Positions 50,081-58,760 of a DNA stretch of 64,000 nucleotides are shown piece after piece. The translations under genes and the position numbers were made by a program. The stretch lies in assembly GCA_903875445.1 (NCBI GenBank), contig CAIQWD010000068.1, positions 62,001 through 126,000 of the forward strand, read 5' to 3'. Source of the stretch: an uncultured delta proteobacterium (GTDB lineage: Bacteria; Desulfobacterota; Desulfobulbia; Desulfobulbales; Desulfocapsaceae). The notes beneath the pieces are model-generated. The model did no database searches, was not told the DNA's origin, and saw only the letters and a list, made by a program, of their open reading frames with translations. How positions within the stretch are numbered: the first letter of the stretch is position 1; each line of letters opens with the position of its first letter.

Positions 50081-51888
50081 ACCTGTTCCTCCGTCCACAT
50101 ATCCTTGGTAAAGCGGACACTTCGGTTGCGACCTTCTTCTTTGGCACGATAGAGGGCCACATCGGCAAACTTGATGCAACTCCACAGTGTGCCGGTATCG
50201 GCGGGGAATTCGCTGACTCCGAGGCTGATGGTCTTTTGGATCACGCCGTCCGGCAACTTGATCTTCAGCTGCTGGATGTTTTCTCGGATCTTCTCGGCGA
50301 TTTTGATGCTCTCTCCCTCGCCCACATCGAGCAGCACCGCCAGGAACTCCTCGCCGCCGAAACGGATGACGATATCCGAGTCGCGAATGCTCTGGCGGAT
50401 AACCTTCGAGGTTTCCTTGAGCACAAGATCCCCGGCATTGTGCCCGTAGGTGTCGTTGACCTGCTTGAAATAATCGAGATCGCACATGATGAGGCCGATC
50501 GCCTTGCCTCGGCGCAAAACACCGGCGACGATCTTTTCCGTATATTCCTGCAGGTATCGCCGGTTATTGAGGCCGGTCAAGGAATCAATCAAAGCCGAAT
50601 CCTTGAGGGAGCGCATCAGCCGCTTGGTCTCGATCACCGCCAGGGATTCGTTGATATACTGCTCGGCCTTAAAGATTTTGGCCTCCATCGCCTTAACGCC
50701 GGACGGGCTGTCGGGCGCATCGAAGACGAACTGCACGACGGCCACCGGCGCGCCACTGACCACAATCGGCAGACAGTAGTGCAGGGTTCCCTCCTGGCCG
50801 GTAAATTGGCGGCAGATTGCCGGAAAAATGGTGGAAGTGATGCCGTGTCCGGTCCGTTTGGCCTTGCAGAGATCGTTGTCGTCAAGAATCGCCAGATTGC
50901 ACTGCATCTCCGCCTGATCAAAGCTGCTTGGGTAGGTCAATTGCATGGCATTTTTGGCATTGTCCACCTGATAGATGAAACATCGTTCAATACCAATCTG
51001 TTGAGTGAAAATCTCGGCAAGTCGCTGGTACACCTCTTCCAGGTTGTCATCCTCCTCAATCACCTTTTTGAAAACCGAGAGATTGCTGATCGAATCCATC
51101 AGGCTGTTGAATTCCGACGATAGCAGTCCGATCTCGTCGATGGAGGTGATGGCGATACGCTTGGTCAAAGCCGTTTGCCCCTTGCCGCCGGCAATATCCT
51201 GCAGGCCCTCGATGACTTTCTTGAGGGGGCGGGTAATGCCGGTCCCGACCACGATGGCAAAGGAGATGGTGAGGACCGTAAACACCATGGTCCCGGCCAA
51301 CATGTAGAAACGAAGGCGGTTGACATCGTTGCGCACATCGTTGATATAAATACCGCTGCCGAGGATCCACCCCCAGGGCTCGTACAACCTCACATAGGAA
51401 ATCTTCGGCACCGGCTTCTCCTCGCCGGGTTTTGGCCACATATAATCGACAAAACCGGCGCCATGGGTTTTGCAGACCGCCACAAACTCCCGGAAAAGAA
51501 ATTTGCCGTTCGGGTCTTTGTTGTCGGTCAGATCGACACCTTCCAGTTCCGGCTTCATCGGATGCATGATCATGATCGGTTTCATGTCGTTGATCCAGAA
51601 GTAATCATTCTCCCGGTAACGCAAGCCGCGAATGCGCTGGGCAAGCTGTTTTTGCGCATCCTCCTGACTGATGCTGCCGTTTTTCACCAGGGTTTCATAC
51701 TCATAGAAGACACCGAAGGCCACGTCGACTACATTTTTTACGCCCTCCTTCTTCCCTTCCAGCATCTTCTCTTCGACCAAGGGCATGAAATACCACAGAA
51801 TGATCATCGTGATAAAGCCGACGCTGACAATCGAAATCGTGACAATCTTCGACAGAATATGCCACTTTTTAAATCTCGGCAGTAACAT
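50077..51888 (-). CDS. Membrane diguanylate cyclase (Cache-HAMP-GAF-like-GGDEF)
   Basis: The 603-residue protein has a TM helix (about 12-34) and a Cache domain of the sCache_2 type (YFWINDMKPIMIMHPMKPEL, then YEPWGWILGSGIYIND). A second TM (about 194-215), HAMP, a GAF-like segment (about 280-420) and a GGDEF domain follow. The active loop is RFGGEEFLAV, preceded by an I-site R-D-S-D. It makes c-di-GMP and should be product-inhibited. It adjoins an MSHA-like pilus cluster whose ATPase has a c-di-GMP-binding motif. Confidence 0.94.
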   Translation of the reverse strand: MLLPRFKKWHILSKIVTISIVSVGFITMIILWYFMPLVEEKMLEGKKEGVKNVVDVAFGVFYEYETLVKNGSISQEDAQKQLAQRIRGLRYRENDYFWINDMKPIMIMHPMKPELEGVDLTDNKDPNGKFLFREFVAVCKTHGAGFVDYMWPKPGEEKPVPKISYVRLYEPWGWILGSGIYINDVRNDVNRLRFYMLAGTMVFTVLTISFAIVVGTGITRPLKKVIEGLQDIAGGKGQTALTKRIAITSIDEIGLLSSEFNSLMDSISNLSVFKKVIEEDDNLEEVYQRLAEIFTQQIGIERCFIYQVDNAKNAMQLTYPSSFDQAEMQCNLAILDDNDLCKAKRTGHGITSTIFPAICRQFTGQEGTLHYCLPIVVSGAPVAVVQFVFDAPDSPSGVKAMEAKIFKAEQYINESLAVIETKRLMRSLKDSALIDSLTGLNNRRYLQEYTEKIVAGVLRRGKAIGLIMCDLDYFKQVNDTYGHNAGDLVLKETSKVIRQSIRDSDIVIRFGGEEFLAVLLDVGEGESIKIAEKIRENIQQLKIKLPDGVIQKTISLGVSEFPADTGTLWSCIKFADVALYRAKEEGRNRSVRFTKDMWTEEQV

Positions 51889-51899
51889 GGTTTCTGTGA

Positions 51900-52481
51900 T
51901 TAATAGTAAAAGCCGGTACTGACGATAATCGTATTAGGGATATAATCGGTAGTGGCACGAACGACACCGGTATTGTACACCCCATCATCCAGAGCCGTGT
52001 CAAGGGCCTGGGCAACGTCCGCCGGGAGGTTATCATAGCGGATATCGTTTCCGGTCTTGCCCTGAATGGCATCACGGTAGATATAGACACGCGTTCCGTA
52101 GGGGGAAAGGATAACATCGCTGGTCCCGTTATAGGTTCCGTTTATGAAGCCGGCACAGGCGAGATGTTGCGGCGCGGCAAAGTATTCATAGGTTAGTCCA
52201 TCCCCATTGCCGTTAACCAGATTCCCCGCAAGACAGCCGCCGGTTGCCCCCGGCAGATTGGTGACCGCTTTGGGGTCGTCGCCCGGCAGCGCCTTATATC
52301 GGTCCTGATAGGAATAGATGGCGGCTGAGAGACCGTTGGCATGGGTAACCAGGCTTTTAATCTTGGCATTGGCAATGAGTTGCTGCCCCTTCAATACCCC
52401 GCCGAGCAAGAGGCCGATAATGACCAGCACGATGGCGATCTCCACTAACGTGAAACCTTTTTCATTGGTGATGCGTTTCAT
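51900..52481 (-). CDS. Type IV prepilin-like protein
   Basis: The 193-residue protein starts at the ATG after AAGGAG (seven-base spacer). It has the prepilin cleavage site NEKG/FTLVEIAIVLVIIGLLLGG, then a long N-terminal helix. A variable C-terminal head has Cys residues at two positions likely to form a disulfide. It is probably the major or a minor pilin of the MSHA-like system, and is the last gene of the cluster. The 180 bases between its start and the small membrane protein (52482-52661) hold no gene. Confidence 0.9.
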   Translation of the reverse strand: MKRITNEKGFTLVEIAIVLVIIGLLLGGVLKGQQLIANAKIKSLVTHANGLSAAIYSYQDRYKALPGDDPKAVTNLPGATGGCLAGNLVNGNGDGLTYEYFAAPQHLACAGFINGTYNGTSDVILSPYGTRVYIYRDAIQGKTGNDIRYDNLPADVAQALDTALDDGVYNTGVVRATTDYIPNTIIVSTGFYY

Positions 52482-52661
52482 ACAAATTCTCCTTGACATT
52501 GGTAGTGCACTTTAGCGGAAAAACGTCGGCCCCCTCCCCCCGCGACGCACATTGAATACCTTTTTTAAATCATAGCGGTTTCATATGGCGGATACAAGGA
52601 ACCGGCCCGTTTTTTTTACTTTCGACTATTTTTTGCGAATCCCGTTTTACGATTACCTGAC

Positions 52662-52880
52662 TCAGGGCACTGCCCGGCCGAGCATGGCAAAACAAAGCCC
52701 GGCGAGCAACAGGCCGATGCCGAGAAAGCCGCGGGGGATCGCCGCCTCCATCGGGGTCTCGGGCGGCATGGCGAGAGCCGCATAGCCGCAAATGATCAAC
52801 AGCATGGCGAGGACGAGGAAGAGCCGCCGCCGGATCATGCGACGGCGGGCGATTTGTTCGAAGGTGGGATCGGGCTTCAT
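52662..52880 (-). CDS. Small two-helix membrane protein
   Basis: The 72-residue protein has a basic N-terminus (MKPDPTFEQIARRRMIRRR). Two TM segments follow, FLVLAMLLIICGYAALAM and GFLGIGLLLAGLCFAML. It overlaps the stop of the prepilin gene 52877-53611 by four bases (ATGA), so it belongs to the pilus operon. I do not recognise a family; it could be a pilus assembly accessory. Confidence 0.7.
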   Translation of the reverse strand: MKPDPTFEQIARRRMIRRRLFLVLAMLLIICGYAALAMPPETPMEAAIPRGFLGIGLLLAGLCFAMLGRAVP

Positions 52881-53611
52881 GGCAATTTGCCGGCGGCGAT
52901 CATCTTAGTATAGAGGATATTGGGCGAGAGCCAGGAAATCAGGTCATCGAAATTGGCCTCGTTATAACCAGCCGAAACGAAATCCCTGTTGTTTGCCATC
53001 CGGTACACGGCACCGCTCGGTCCACCACCCACTGTGGTTTCACCGGCATTGGCGATTTCGTCAGCCGAGGTAAAGCTCGCCCAATTCTTGCCTGTTGAGA
53101 GAATAACCACCGGCAAGGTGGCGGAGATAATGTTGCTGCAGGCCGCCTCGCGGCAGACCCTGAGGTCGGGGGCAAGATTAGCCATGGTTGTCGCCTGCAT
53201 ACCACCGACACCGGTTTTCGTAAAAGCGCCGGCATTGGCGGTAGTCACCGAATAGCGGTACGGAGCGTTCCACGGATCGAGGAGCAGGCCGTCGGCATTG
53301 ACCGCCCCGGTAAGCCCCAGGGTGGCGGACGGGACAAAACCGTGCTGAAGACCGCAGACTCCGCCGCCCGCCGGCAGTTCCGCACCGCTTGAGGCCGGGG
53401 TCGCCGGACAGGGCAAGCGGCCTTTGGCCTGGGCGAAGCCGTAGAGGGCGTCGAGGATGCGGTCGAGTTGCACCTTGGCATCGCTGCGTCTGGTGTTTTC
53501 GGTGGTCTGGCTGAGCGACATCATCAAGCCGCCGAGCATCAGGGCGACGATGACCATGACGATGGCCATCTCCACCAGGGTGAAACCGGATGCGTTGTCG
53601 TAACCCTTCAT
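52877..53611 (-). CDS. Type IV prepilin-like protein (pseudopilin)
   Basis: The 244-residue protein starts at the ATG after GAGGAGG. Prepilin cleavage site NASG/FTLVEMAIVMVIVALMLGG is followed by the N-terminal helix and a long globular head containing GKGRLPCPATPA-like and NANADG/LLLDPW-type motifs seen in MSHA/GspH-type minor pilins. It lies between the PilX-like gene and a small membrane protein gene. The frame extends further upstream but only as a shadow of the neighbouring gene. Confidence 0.88.
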   Translation of the reverse strand: MKGYDNASGFTLVEMAIVMVIVALMLGGLMMSLSQTTENTRRSDAKVQLDRILDALYGFAQAKGRLPCPATPASSGAELPAGGGVCGLQHGFVPSATLGLTGAVNADGLLLDPWNAPYRYSVTTANAGAFTKTGVGGMQATTMANLAPDLRVCREAACSNIISATLPVVILSTGKNWASFTSADEIANAGETTVGGGPSGAVYRMANNRDFVSAGYNEANFDDLISWLSPNILYTKMIAAGKLP

Positions 53612-53622
53612 GTATGGCCTCC

Positions 53623-54612
53623 TCAGCAATGGGTCTGGCTCCTGACGACAACCGAACTGCCGAAGGTCAGGGTATAGGTGATGCCGCAACCGGCGAAGGC
53701 CAGGGTGGCTTTGTCGCCGGAGAGCAGGGTATAGGTGGTGGTCGTGGCCGTAAGCCAGTTGTTGGTTGCCAGCCATGGCGGCGCCCCGGTAAAGGCGCCG
53801 GCAAAGGCCGCCTGGTCCGCTGGATAGGCGCCACCCGCCGTATGGTAGGCATCGAGATGTTTCTTCATCTCCTCGGCCACCCTGGCGGTCATCGGCAGCA
53901 GCAGGTCGGAGCGCCTGATTGCCAAGACCCGGTCATTGAAATTTGCCGGATCTGCCGGCCAGCCGGAGACGAAGGCGGGGCCGGTGCTGTTCCCCGCCTC
54001 CAGATAGGCAGCGGGATTGGTGCCGGAACGATTCTGGCCGCCTAAGGCCGGACCGGGGGCAATAATGACGGCGACGACATCGCTCTGGCCGTCGAGGCTC
54101 AGGGTGCCGGGGCTGGTGCTGTTCACGATGTTAGGTATGCCGCCGTTGGGATTGGCGAGAAAGGCATTTGCCACCGCGTACCAGAACTGCTGGTCGATAC
54201 CCGAACCATAATCGGAGAGCGGCAACGGATTGCCTGACGGCAGGGTGACGAAATGCGGCAGGCGGCCGATGGCGTTCGGGCCGCAGAGGGCGTTGGGCAG
54301 CCCGTAGGGTGCAAGCGGGTTGCCGCTTGCATCAAAGGCCGGTGCAGCAGTATCCGGGCACATCAAATGCCCGATCCCCGCCCCCCCGACCGGATAATTA
54401 TCAGCATACATCACGGCAAAGGCGATGACCGCCTCCTTGGCCTGCATCAGGGCCTTGGCGGTGGCGGCATCCTCACGTTCGCGGATACCTCTGTTGCCGA
54501 AACCATTAAGAATTACCGCCAGGGCAACCGTAAACAACAGCAGCAACATAATCAGCAGGGCTGCGCCTCTTTCTGATCGAAGGATCGGCAGATGCCATCC
54601 GATTCTGTTCAT
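53623..54612 (-). CDS. PilX-like/minor pilin-type protein
   Basis: The 329-residue protein starts at MNRIGWHLPILRSERGAALL, after GGGAG plus AGGA. One hydrophobic helix, GAALLIMLLLLFTVALAVIL, lacks the FTLVE cleavage signature and is closer to PilX/GspK-type components. A long extracytoplasmic domain (about 290 residues) follows, with conserved Cys and a LCPDTAAP-like segment. In MSHA and pseudopilus systems such proteins sit at the pilus tip. It is 11 bases from the next gene of the operon. Confidence 0.75.
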   Translation of the reverse strand: MNRIGWHLPILRSERGAALLIMLLLLFTVALAVILNGFGNRGIREREDAATAKALMQAKEAVIAFAVMYADNYPVGGAGIGHLMCPDTAAPAFDASGNPLAPYGLPNALCGPNAIGRLPHFVTLPSGNPLPLSDYGSGIDQQFWYAVANAFLANPNGGIPNIVNSTSPGTLSLDGQSDVVAVIIAPGPALGGQNRSGTNPAAYLEAGNSTGPAFVSGWPADPANFNDRVLAIRRSDLLLPMTARVAEEMKKHLDAYHTAGGAYPADQAAFAGAFTGAPPWLATNNWLTATTTTYTLLSGDKATLAFAGCGITYTLTFGSSVVVRSQTHC

Positions 54613-54625
54613 TCCTGCCTCTCCC

Positions 54626-55216
54626 TCATGGTTTTTCCGGCATACCCCGGACAGGTTCGACGATTGCCGCAGGCATGGCAGTGGTCTCAGCAGCTGCAGT
54701 CGACGTGCCGGTTGCGGCGGCAGCGGCAGTCGGGGGCCGTTCATAGGACTCGCGTATTTTGCCCTCGTTGATATCGACAGTCTGACCGGGACGCAGGGGG
54801 TATGATTTCCCGGTTTCCGGAACCTTGAGAACAACCTGCCCGGCGACATAGGGCTTGTCAACCCGGACATTTGCCGGCAGGCTGGTTGCCGAGGAGTACG
54901 ACCGGCCATTGAGCCAAACGGATTGAACCCCGTTTTTCCGCGTCACCGTGCCGCCCAAGGTAAAGACCTGAGGCCCCTTTTCCGCTTTCTCTTTGCCCTT
55001 TGGTTCGCTAGCGGACATGACGGGCCGGGAGGAGGCTTCGCGCAGTATCTCCAGAACCGCCCGGTCCTCGGGCGAGTAAAAGAGCCGGTCCATGCCCTGT
55101 TCTTCGGCACCGACCGACCCCGCCGGATTGCCGGAAAGTAGCGTAAGGGCAAAAATCGCCGCAATTCCGAGCAGCCCCCTGGATGATAACACGCCGCGCC
55201 GGCTTCTTTTTTTCAT
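54626..55216 (-). CDS. MshK/PilP-like periplasmic protein
   Basis: The 196-residue protein starts after GGAGGG and has an Arg-rich N-terminus with a signal helix (GLLGIAAIFALTLLSGN). The mature region has FTLGGTVTRKNGVQSVWLNG and LRPGQTVDINEGKI, a small beta-rich segment seen in MshK/PilP and GspC-type proteins. An Ala/Thr-rich tail follows. It probably bridges the inner-membrane pilus assembly to the secretin. It is 13 bases from the PilX-like gene. Confidence 0.7.
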   Translation of the reverse strand: MKKRSRRGVLSSRGLLGIAAIFALTLLSGNPAGSVGAEEQGMDRLFYSPEDRAVLEILREASSRPVMSASEPKGKEKAEKGPQVFTLGGTVTRKNGVQSVWLNGRSYSSATSLPANVRVDKPYVAGQVVLKVPETGKSYPLRPGQTVDINEGKIRESYERPPTAAAAATGTSTAAAETTAMPAAIVEPVRGMPEKP

Positions 55217-55238
55217 GACGTTTTCCCTCCCCCGTCCA

Positions 55239-55922
55239 TCACTTGGGCGACGGATCCGGTGGGATAATTCCCATTCCCGGTGCGCCGACACCGGTCTCCC
55301 TGCTCATGGTCAACCACAGCAGCTTGCAGGAGGCGTTCAAATTCTGGCGTAACTCCGGGCGGCGGTTATCAAGATCGCCGCCGATGCGTTTGATGGCACA
55401 CTCTTCGGTGACGATTATTCCCTGTTTCATGGTATTCAAGCCGTCGAAGAGACGGACAAAATCCTCCTCATGCAGGAGAGGGATGCCTATCACTACCCGG
55501 CTGGCACGTATGACCACTGATTCTCCCGGATTACCGGAGCCGCCGGCCTGGCCGAGCGGCAAGGTTGCCTGCTGTTCGATATCGAGCTGCATCGGGTAGA
55601 GCGAATACCGGGCACGAATCCGGCCAACCGACTCCACAAGCTCTAGACGGTCTTCATCGCCGATCACCCGTTCGTCCTGCAACTGCCGATATCGATCGCA
55701 AAAATCGCGAACAATCCCGGCCTCTTCCTCGATTTGCCGAACCGCGGCAATGGCCTGCATCCGATTTGCCCGGGCCACTCGCAGCAGCCGGTTATTCTCC
55801 TCCCCAAACCGATAGGAGCCGCCGTACCAGATCGCCCCGGCAAGAAGAGCAACGACCAGCCACAATGCCGGCCATTTCAGCAAAAGCAGATCTTCCTGGT
55901 GTGCGGATAATTTCATTTTCAT
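55239..55922 (-). CDS. PilO/MshJ-like inner-membrane assembly protein
   Basis: The 227-residue protein starts MKMKLSAHQEDLLLLKWPALWLV and has one TM (about 15-33) and a coiled-coil segment (about 40-100). A ferredoxin-like C-terminal domain is likely. This topology fits PilO/GspM/MshJ. Its start overlaps the stop of the PilM/N-like gene by four bases (ATGA), so translation is coupled. I rely on position as much as sequence for the name. Confidence 0.72.
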   Translation of the reverse strand: MKMKLSAHQEDLLLLKWPALWLVVALLAGAIWYGGSYRFGEENNRLLRVARANRMQAIAAVRQIEEEAGIVRDFCDRYRQLQDERVIGDEDRLELVESVGRIRARYSLYPMQLDIEQQATLPLGQAGGSGNPGESVVIRASRVVIGIPLLHEEDFVRLFDGLNTMKQGIIVTEECAIKRIGGDLDNRRPELRQNLNASCKLLWLTMSRETGVGAPGMGIIPPDPSPK

Positions 55923-57523
55923 CGCACCACCTGGTATTCGAGTTTCAGCGAGAACTCGGCGAGAATAACGCTGTCGTCCAGCTTGGCCTTGACGGTGGCA
56001 TTGGGTTTGGTGTCCGTCGGCATCGACAGCGGAGTAACCTTCATGCCCGGAATCCGTTCCAGGGCGGCGATGAATTGATTGACGCTCTGCTGGGCGTTGC
56101 CGTATCCGCCGCTCGGAAAAACCATGCCGTTGACAGTGGCCACGCCCCCGGTCTTCCCTTCGAGCAGCCCCGGCAGAACCGCCGGGACAGGCGCCTGCCC
56201 GCCTATTCCCGCAGCCATGGGCGGTGCGGCGGAGGAAACCGCCACCTCCCCGATCCCGGTGAGGACCGACAATTGCCACTCAAAGCGCTTAAGATGGATA
56301 TCCGGGCAAAGGGCCATTGCCCTGCTCACCATGACCATCGCCCGCACCGGCATAATCTCCTGGGCGCGGATACGGTCGGCCGCTTCGACGATCGCCCGCA
56401 TCGCCGCAGCCGGAATCGGAGTTTGCGGAAAGGTTTGCCGCAACTCCTCCAGGCGACCGCGGAAGCGGAGCGTCTCCTGTTCGAGCAGGCCCCGCGCCGT
56501 AATCATGGCCAAACCCTCGTGCACCAGCATCCCTCCCGCCGGCAGGATGAGGGCCGCCAGCAGGGAGGTGCCGACAATCAGCCCCTGGCGAATTTGCCGG
56601 AGGCGGTGATAGCGCGTCACCGGCGGCGGGGCATAGGCATTGAACAGTTTATTTGTCCGTAATGCCTGAAGAAGACAAAGAAAGACAGGGCTTTGACCTT
56701 CGCTTGTCAACGGATCGATGCCCAATTCGGCGCCAATCATCCCGGTTTCATGCAGATGAAACTGCAAAAGAGGGCTTGCCGCCAGTTCCCTGTTCAACAC
56801 CCCGGCCATCCCGTCCGCCACACAGACATGGACCTGCAGGGGCTGGTCATGGGGGAGGAGCTTCAGCCTCTCCAGATATTGCCGGGTATGGCGGCACTCG
56901 GCCAGCAGTATCTCGGCCAGGCTGTCGGAGCCGACCATTGCCATAATTCGGCTGAATTTCAACCGGCTTTTTTGCAGATAGGTCTGGCGCATGCCAACCT
57001 GCTCCTCCAGATTGACCAGGAGGAGATGCGGCAGCCGGCCGAATTGCAGAAAGTCGGCAAAGAGTTCCATCAGCAGCGGGACGGAGACGATGCCCTTGAT
57101 CCTGATCTTTTGCCGAAGAAGGCCGGCAATCCATGGGGCAAGCAGGTCGGGATTGGTCAAGGCGCTGAACAACACCCGGTCGTCCCGGCGGCCGCCCTCC
57201 TCCCGCTCCTGGAGCCTTGCCGAGCGGTATTCGCTGCCCCGGAAGAATTGCAGGAGTTTTCGTTCGAGCAGCACTTTCCGGTCATTTCTGCCGACATGGG
57301 CAATCGACTCCACGCGAAAATCCTCTTCACTCAGGTCGACGACAAAATAGACGGGGCTGTCGGGCGAAGCGGCCAGATAGCAGTCAAAGGCGGCCAAGCC
57401 CTGCTCCTCGGCGGCAAACCTCTCCTCGGCCACGAAGTGATCCTTATCGCCGGCGAAGACATGCAAGGCCTGCGAGGTGAGAAGCAGGATACGGACCGAG
57501 GTATTAAGTTTAAAAAACGGCAT
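55919..57523 (-). CDS. PilM/PilN-like fused protein
   Basis: The 534-residue protein has an N-terminal region of about 300 residues without ATP-binding motifs but in the position of PilM/MshI (actin-like). A TM helix follows (LIVGTSLLAALILPAGGMLV, about 312-335), then a PilN/GspL-like coiled-coil and periplasmic half. It would hold the inner-membrane assembly platform to the ATPase. In the canonical type IV cluster PilM and PilN are separate genes. Confidence 0.72.
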   Translation of the reverse strand: MPFFKLNTSVRILLLTSQALHVFAGDKDHFVAEERFAAEEQGLAAFDCYLAASPDSPVYFVVDLSEEDFRVESIAHVGRNDRKVLLERKLLQFFRGSEYRSARLQEREEGGRRDDRVLFSALTNPDLLAPWIAGLLRQKIRIKGIVSVPLLMELFADFLQFGRLPHLLLVNLEEQVGMRQTYLQKSRLKFSRIMAMVGSDSLAEILLAECRHTRQYLERLKLLPHDQPLQVHVCVADGMAGVLNRELAASPLLQFHLHETGMIGAELGIDPLTSEGQSPVFLCLLQALRTNKLFNAYAPPPVTRYHRLRQIRQGLIVGTSLLAALILPAGGMLVHEGLAMITARGLLEQETLRFRGRLEELRQTFPQTPIPAAAMRAIVEAADRIRAQEIMPVRAMVMVSRAMALCPDIHLKRFEWQLSVLTGIGEVAVSSAAPPMAAGIGGQAPVPAVLPGLLEGKTGGVATVNGMVFPSGGYGNAQQSVNQFIAALERIPGMKVTPLSMPTDTKPNATVKAKLDDSVILAEFSLKLEYQVVR

Positions 57524-57535
57524 GTTCCAGGTCGC

Positions 57536-58741
57536 CTATATCTTGATTTTGCTGATCGTATCGTAAATCGGACCGAGCACCGAAAGCATCACCCAGCCGA
57601 GTATGGCGCCGAGAAAAACGGTCATAATGGGCTCGATCATTGCCTGGGCCTTGGCGATCGCATCCTGAATGTCCCGATCGTAAAAATAGCTGACATTCAG
57701 CAGGGCGTGATCCAGAGCCCCGGTGGTCTCGCCGACGCGCAACATCCGTACCACCAGCGGCGGGAACAGGCCGCTGCTTTCAAAGGCCGCGGCAATGCCG
57801 CCCCCCGCCTGAATATATTCCCCGACCTCCTGCAGGGCTTCCTTGATCTGCAGATTACCGACAATCCCTTCGGCAATCTGCAGGCTGTGCAGGATCGGGA
57901 TTCCCGCCGCATACATCATCGAAAAAAAGTTGGCAAAGCGCGACAGCAGGATCTTCTTCAACACCGGGCCGATCATCCAGAATTTCAACTTCCAGCCGTC
58001 GAGGGTGTAGCGCACCTTAACGCTACTAGCGGCCAACACCCTCACCCCGAAAAAGAGGCCGAGGGGCAGGAACAAGACCACATACCAATAATTCACACAG
58101 AAATTCGAGGTAGCAATCAGTGCCTTGGTATGCAGCGGCAGCACCCCTCCCATCCCCTTAATGAATCCGACCAACTGCGGCACCAAGTAGATCATGAGAA
58201 AGAAGGTGACCGCAAAGACCACCGTGCCGACAAAGGCCGGAAACATCAGCAGTTTCTTGGTGGTGGCGGCCAATTCGTCCTGCCATTTGATGGTCTTGGT
58301 AAGCGAGGCGAAGACCTTTGCCAGTTCCCCGGTGGCTTCGCCGGCAATAATCAGGTTGATAAAGAGGATATCGAACACCGCCGGATGCTCGGCCATGGCA
58401 GCGGAAAGCGTCTTGCCACCCTCGACCTCGTTGATCATATTGGCGATCACCTCCTGAAATCGAGGATGCTCCAGGCTGTCACGAAGATCGGCCATACCCT
58501 CAAGGAGCGGCACCCCGGCATCGAGCAGCTGCTCCATATGAAAGCAGAAGTTGATCAGGTCGATCCTCTTCACCTTACGGACTCCGAGCATCGGCTTTTT
58601 CGGGTTGCGAATGCCGCAGGTGACCAGATCGAGCCCCATCCGTGAGAGCCGCTGCTCCAGGTCGGCGATATTCGAGGCGTCGAGATTGCCGGTCCTGACA
58701 TTCCCCTTGCCGGTGACTGCTTTATATTGGAAAAGTGGCAT
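57536..58741 (-). CDS. Type II/IV secretion system F-family protein (PilC/MshG/GspF)
   Basis: The 401-residue protein starts MPLFQYKAVTGKGNVRTGNL and has two cytoplasmic T2SSF domains joined by TM helices (LLMFPAFVGTVVFAVTFFLM near the middle, and three in all). Landmarks are FCFHMEQLLDAGVPLLEG, GEATGELAKVF and RVGETTGALDHALLN. It is the inner-membrane platform on which the ATPase acts. It lies between the ATPase gene and the PilM/N-like gene. Confidence 0.94.
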   Translation of the reverse strand: MPLFQYKAVTGKGNVRTGNLDASNIADLEQRLSRMGLDLVTCGIRNPKKPMLGVRKVKRIDLINFCFHMEQLLDAGVPLLEGMADLRDSLEHPRFQEVIANMINEVEGGKTLSAAMAEHPAVFDILFINLIIAGEATGELAKVFASLTKTIKWQDELAATTKKLLMFPAFVGTVVFAVTFFLMIYLVPQLVGFIKGMGGVLPLHTKALIATSNFCVNYWYVVLFLPLGLFFGVRVLAASSVKVRYTLDGWKLKFWMIGPVLKKILLSRFANFFSMMYAAGIPILHSLQIAEGIVGNLQIKEALQEVGEYIQAGGGIAAAFESSGLFPPLVVRMLRVGETTGALDHALLNVSYFYDRDIQDAIAKAQAMIEPIMTVFLGAILGWVMLSVLGPIYDTISKIKI

Positions 58742-58760
58742 GGCGATGCAAAGGCTAGGG

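Noticed and set aside
56693-58645. A 650-codon plus-strand frame
   Set aside because: It is antisense to the PilM/N-like and GspF-type genes and has no family pattern or start signal.
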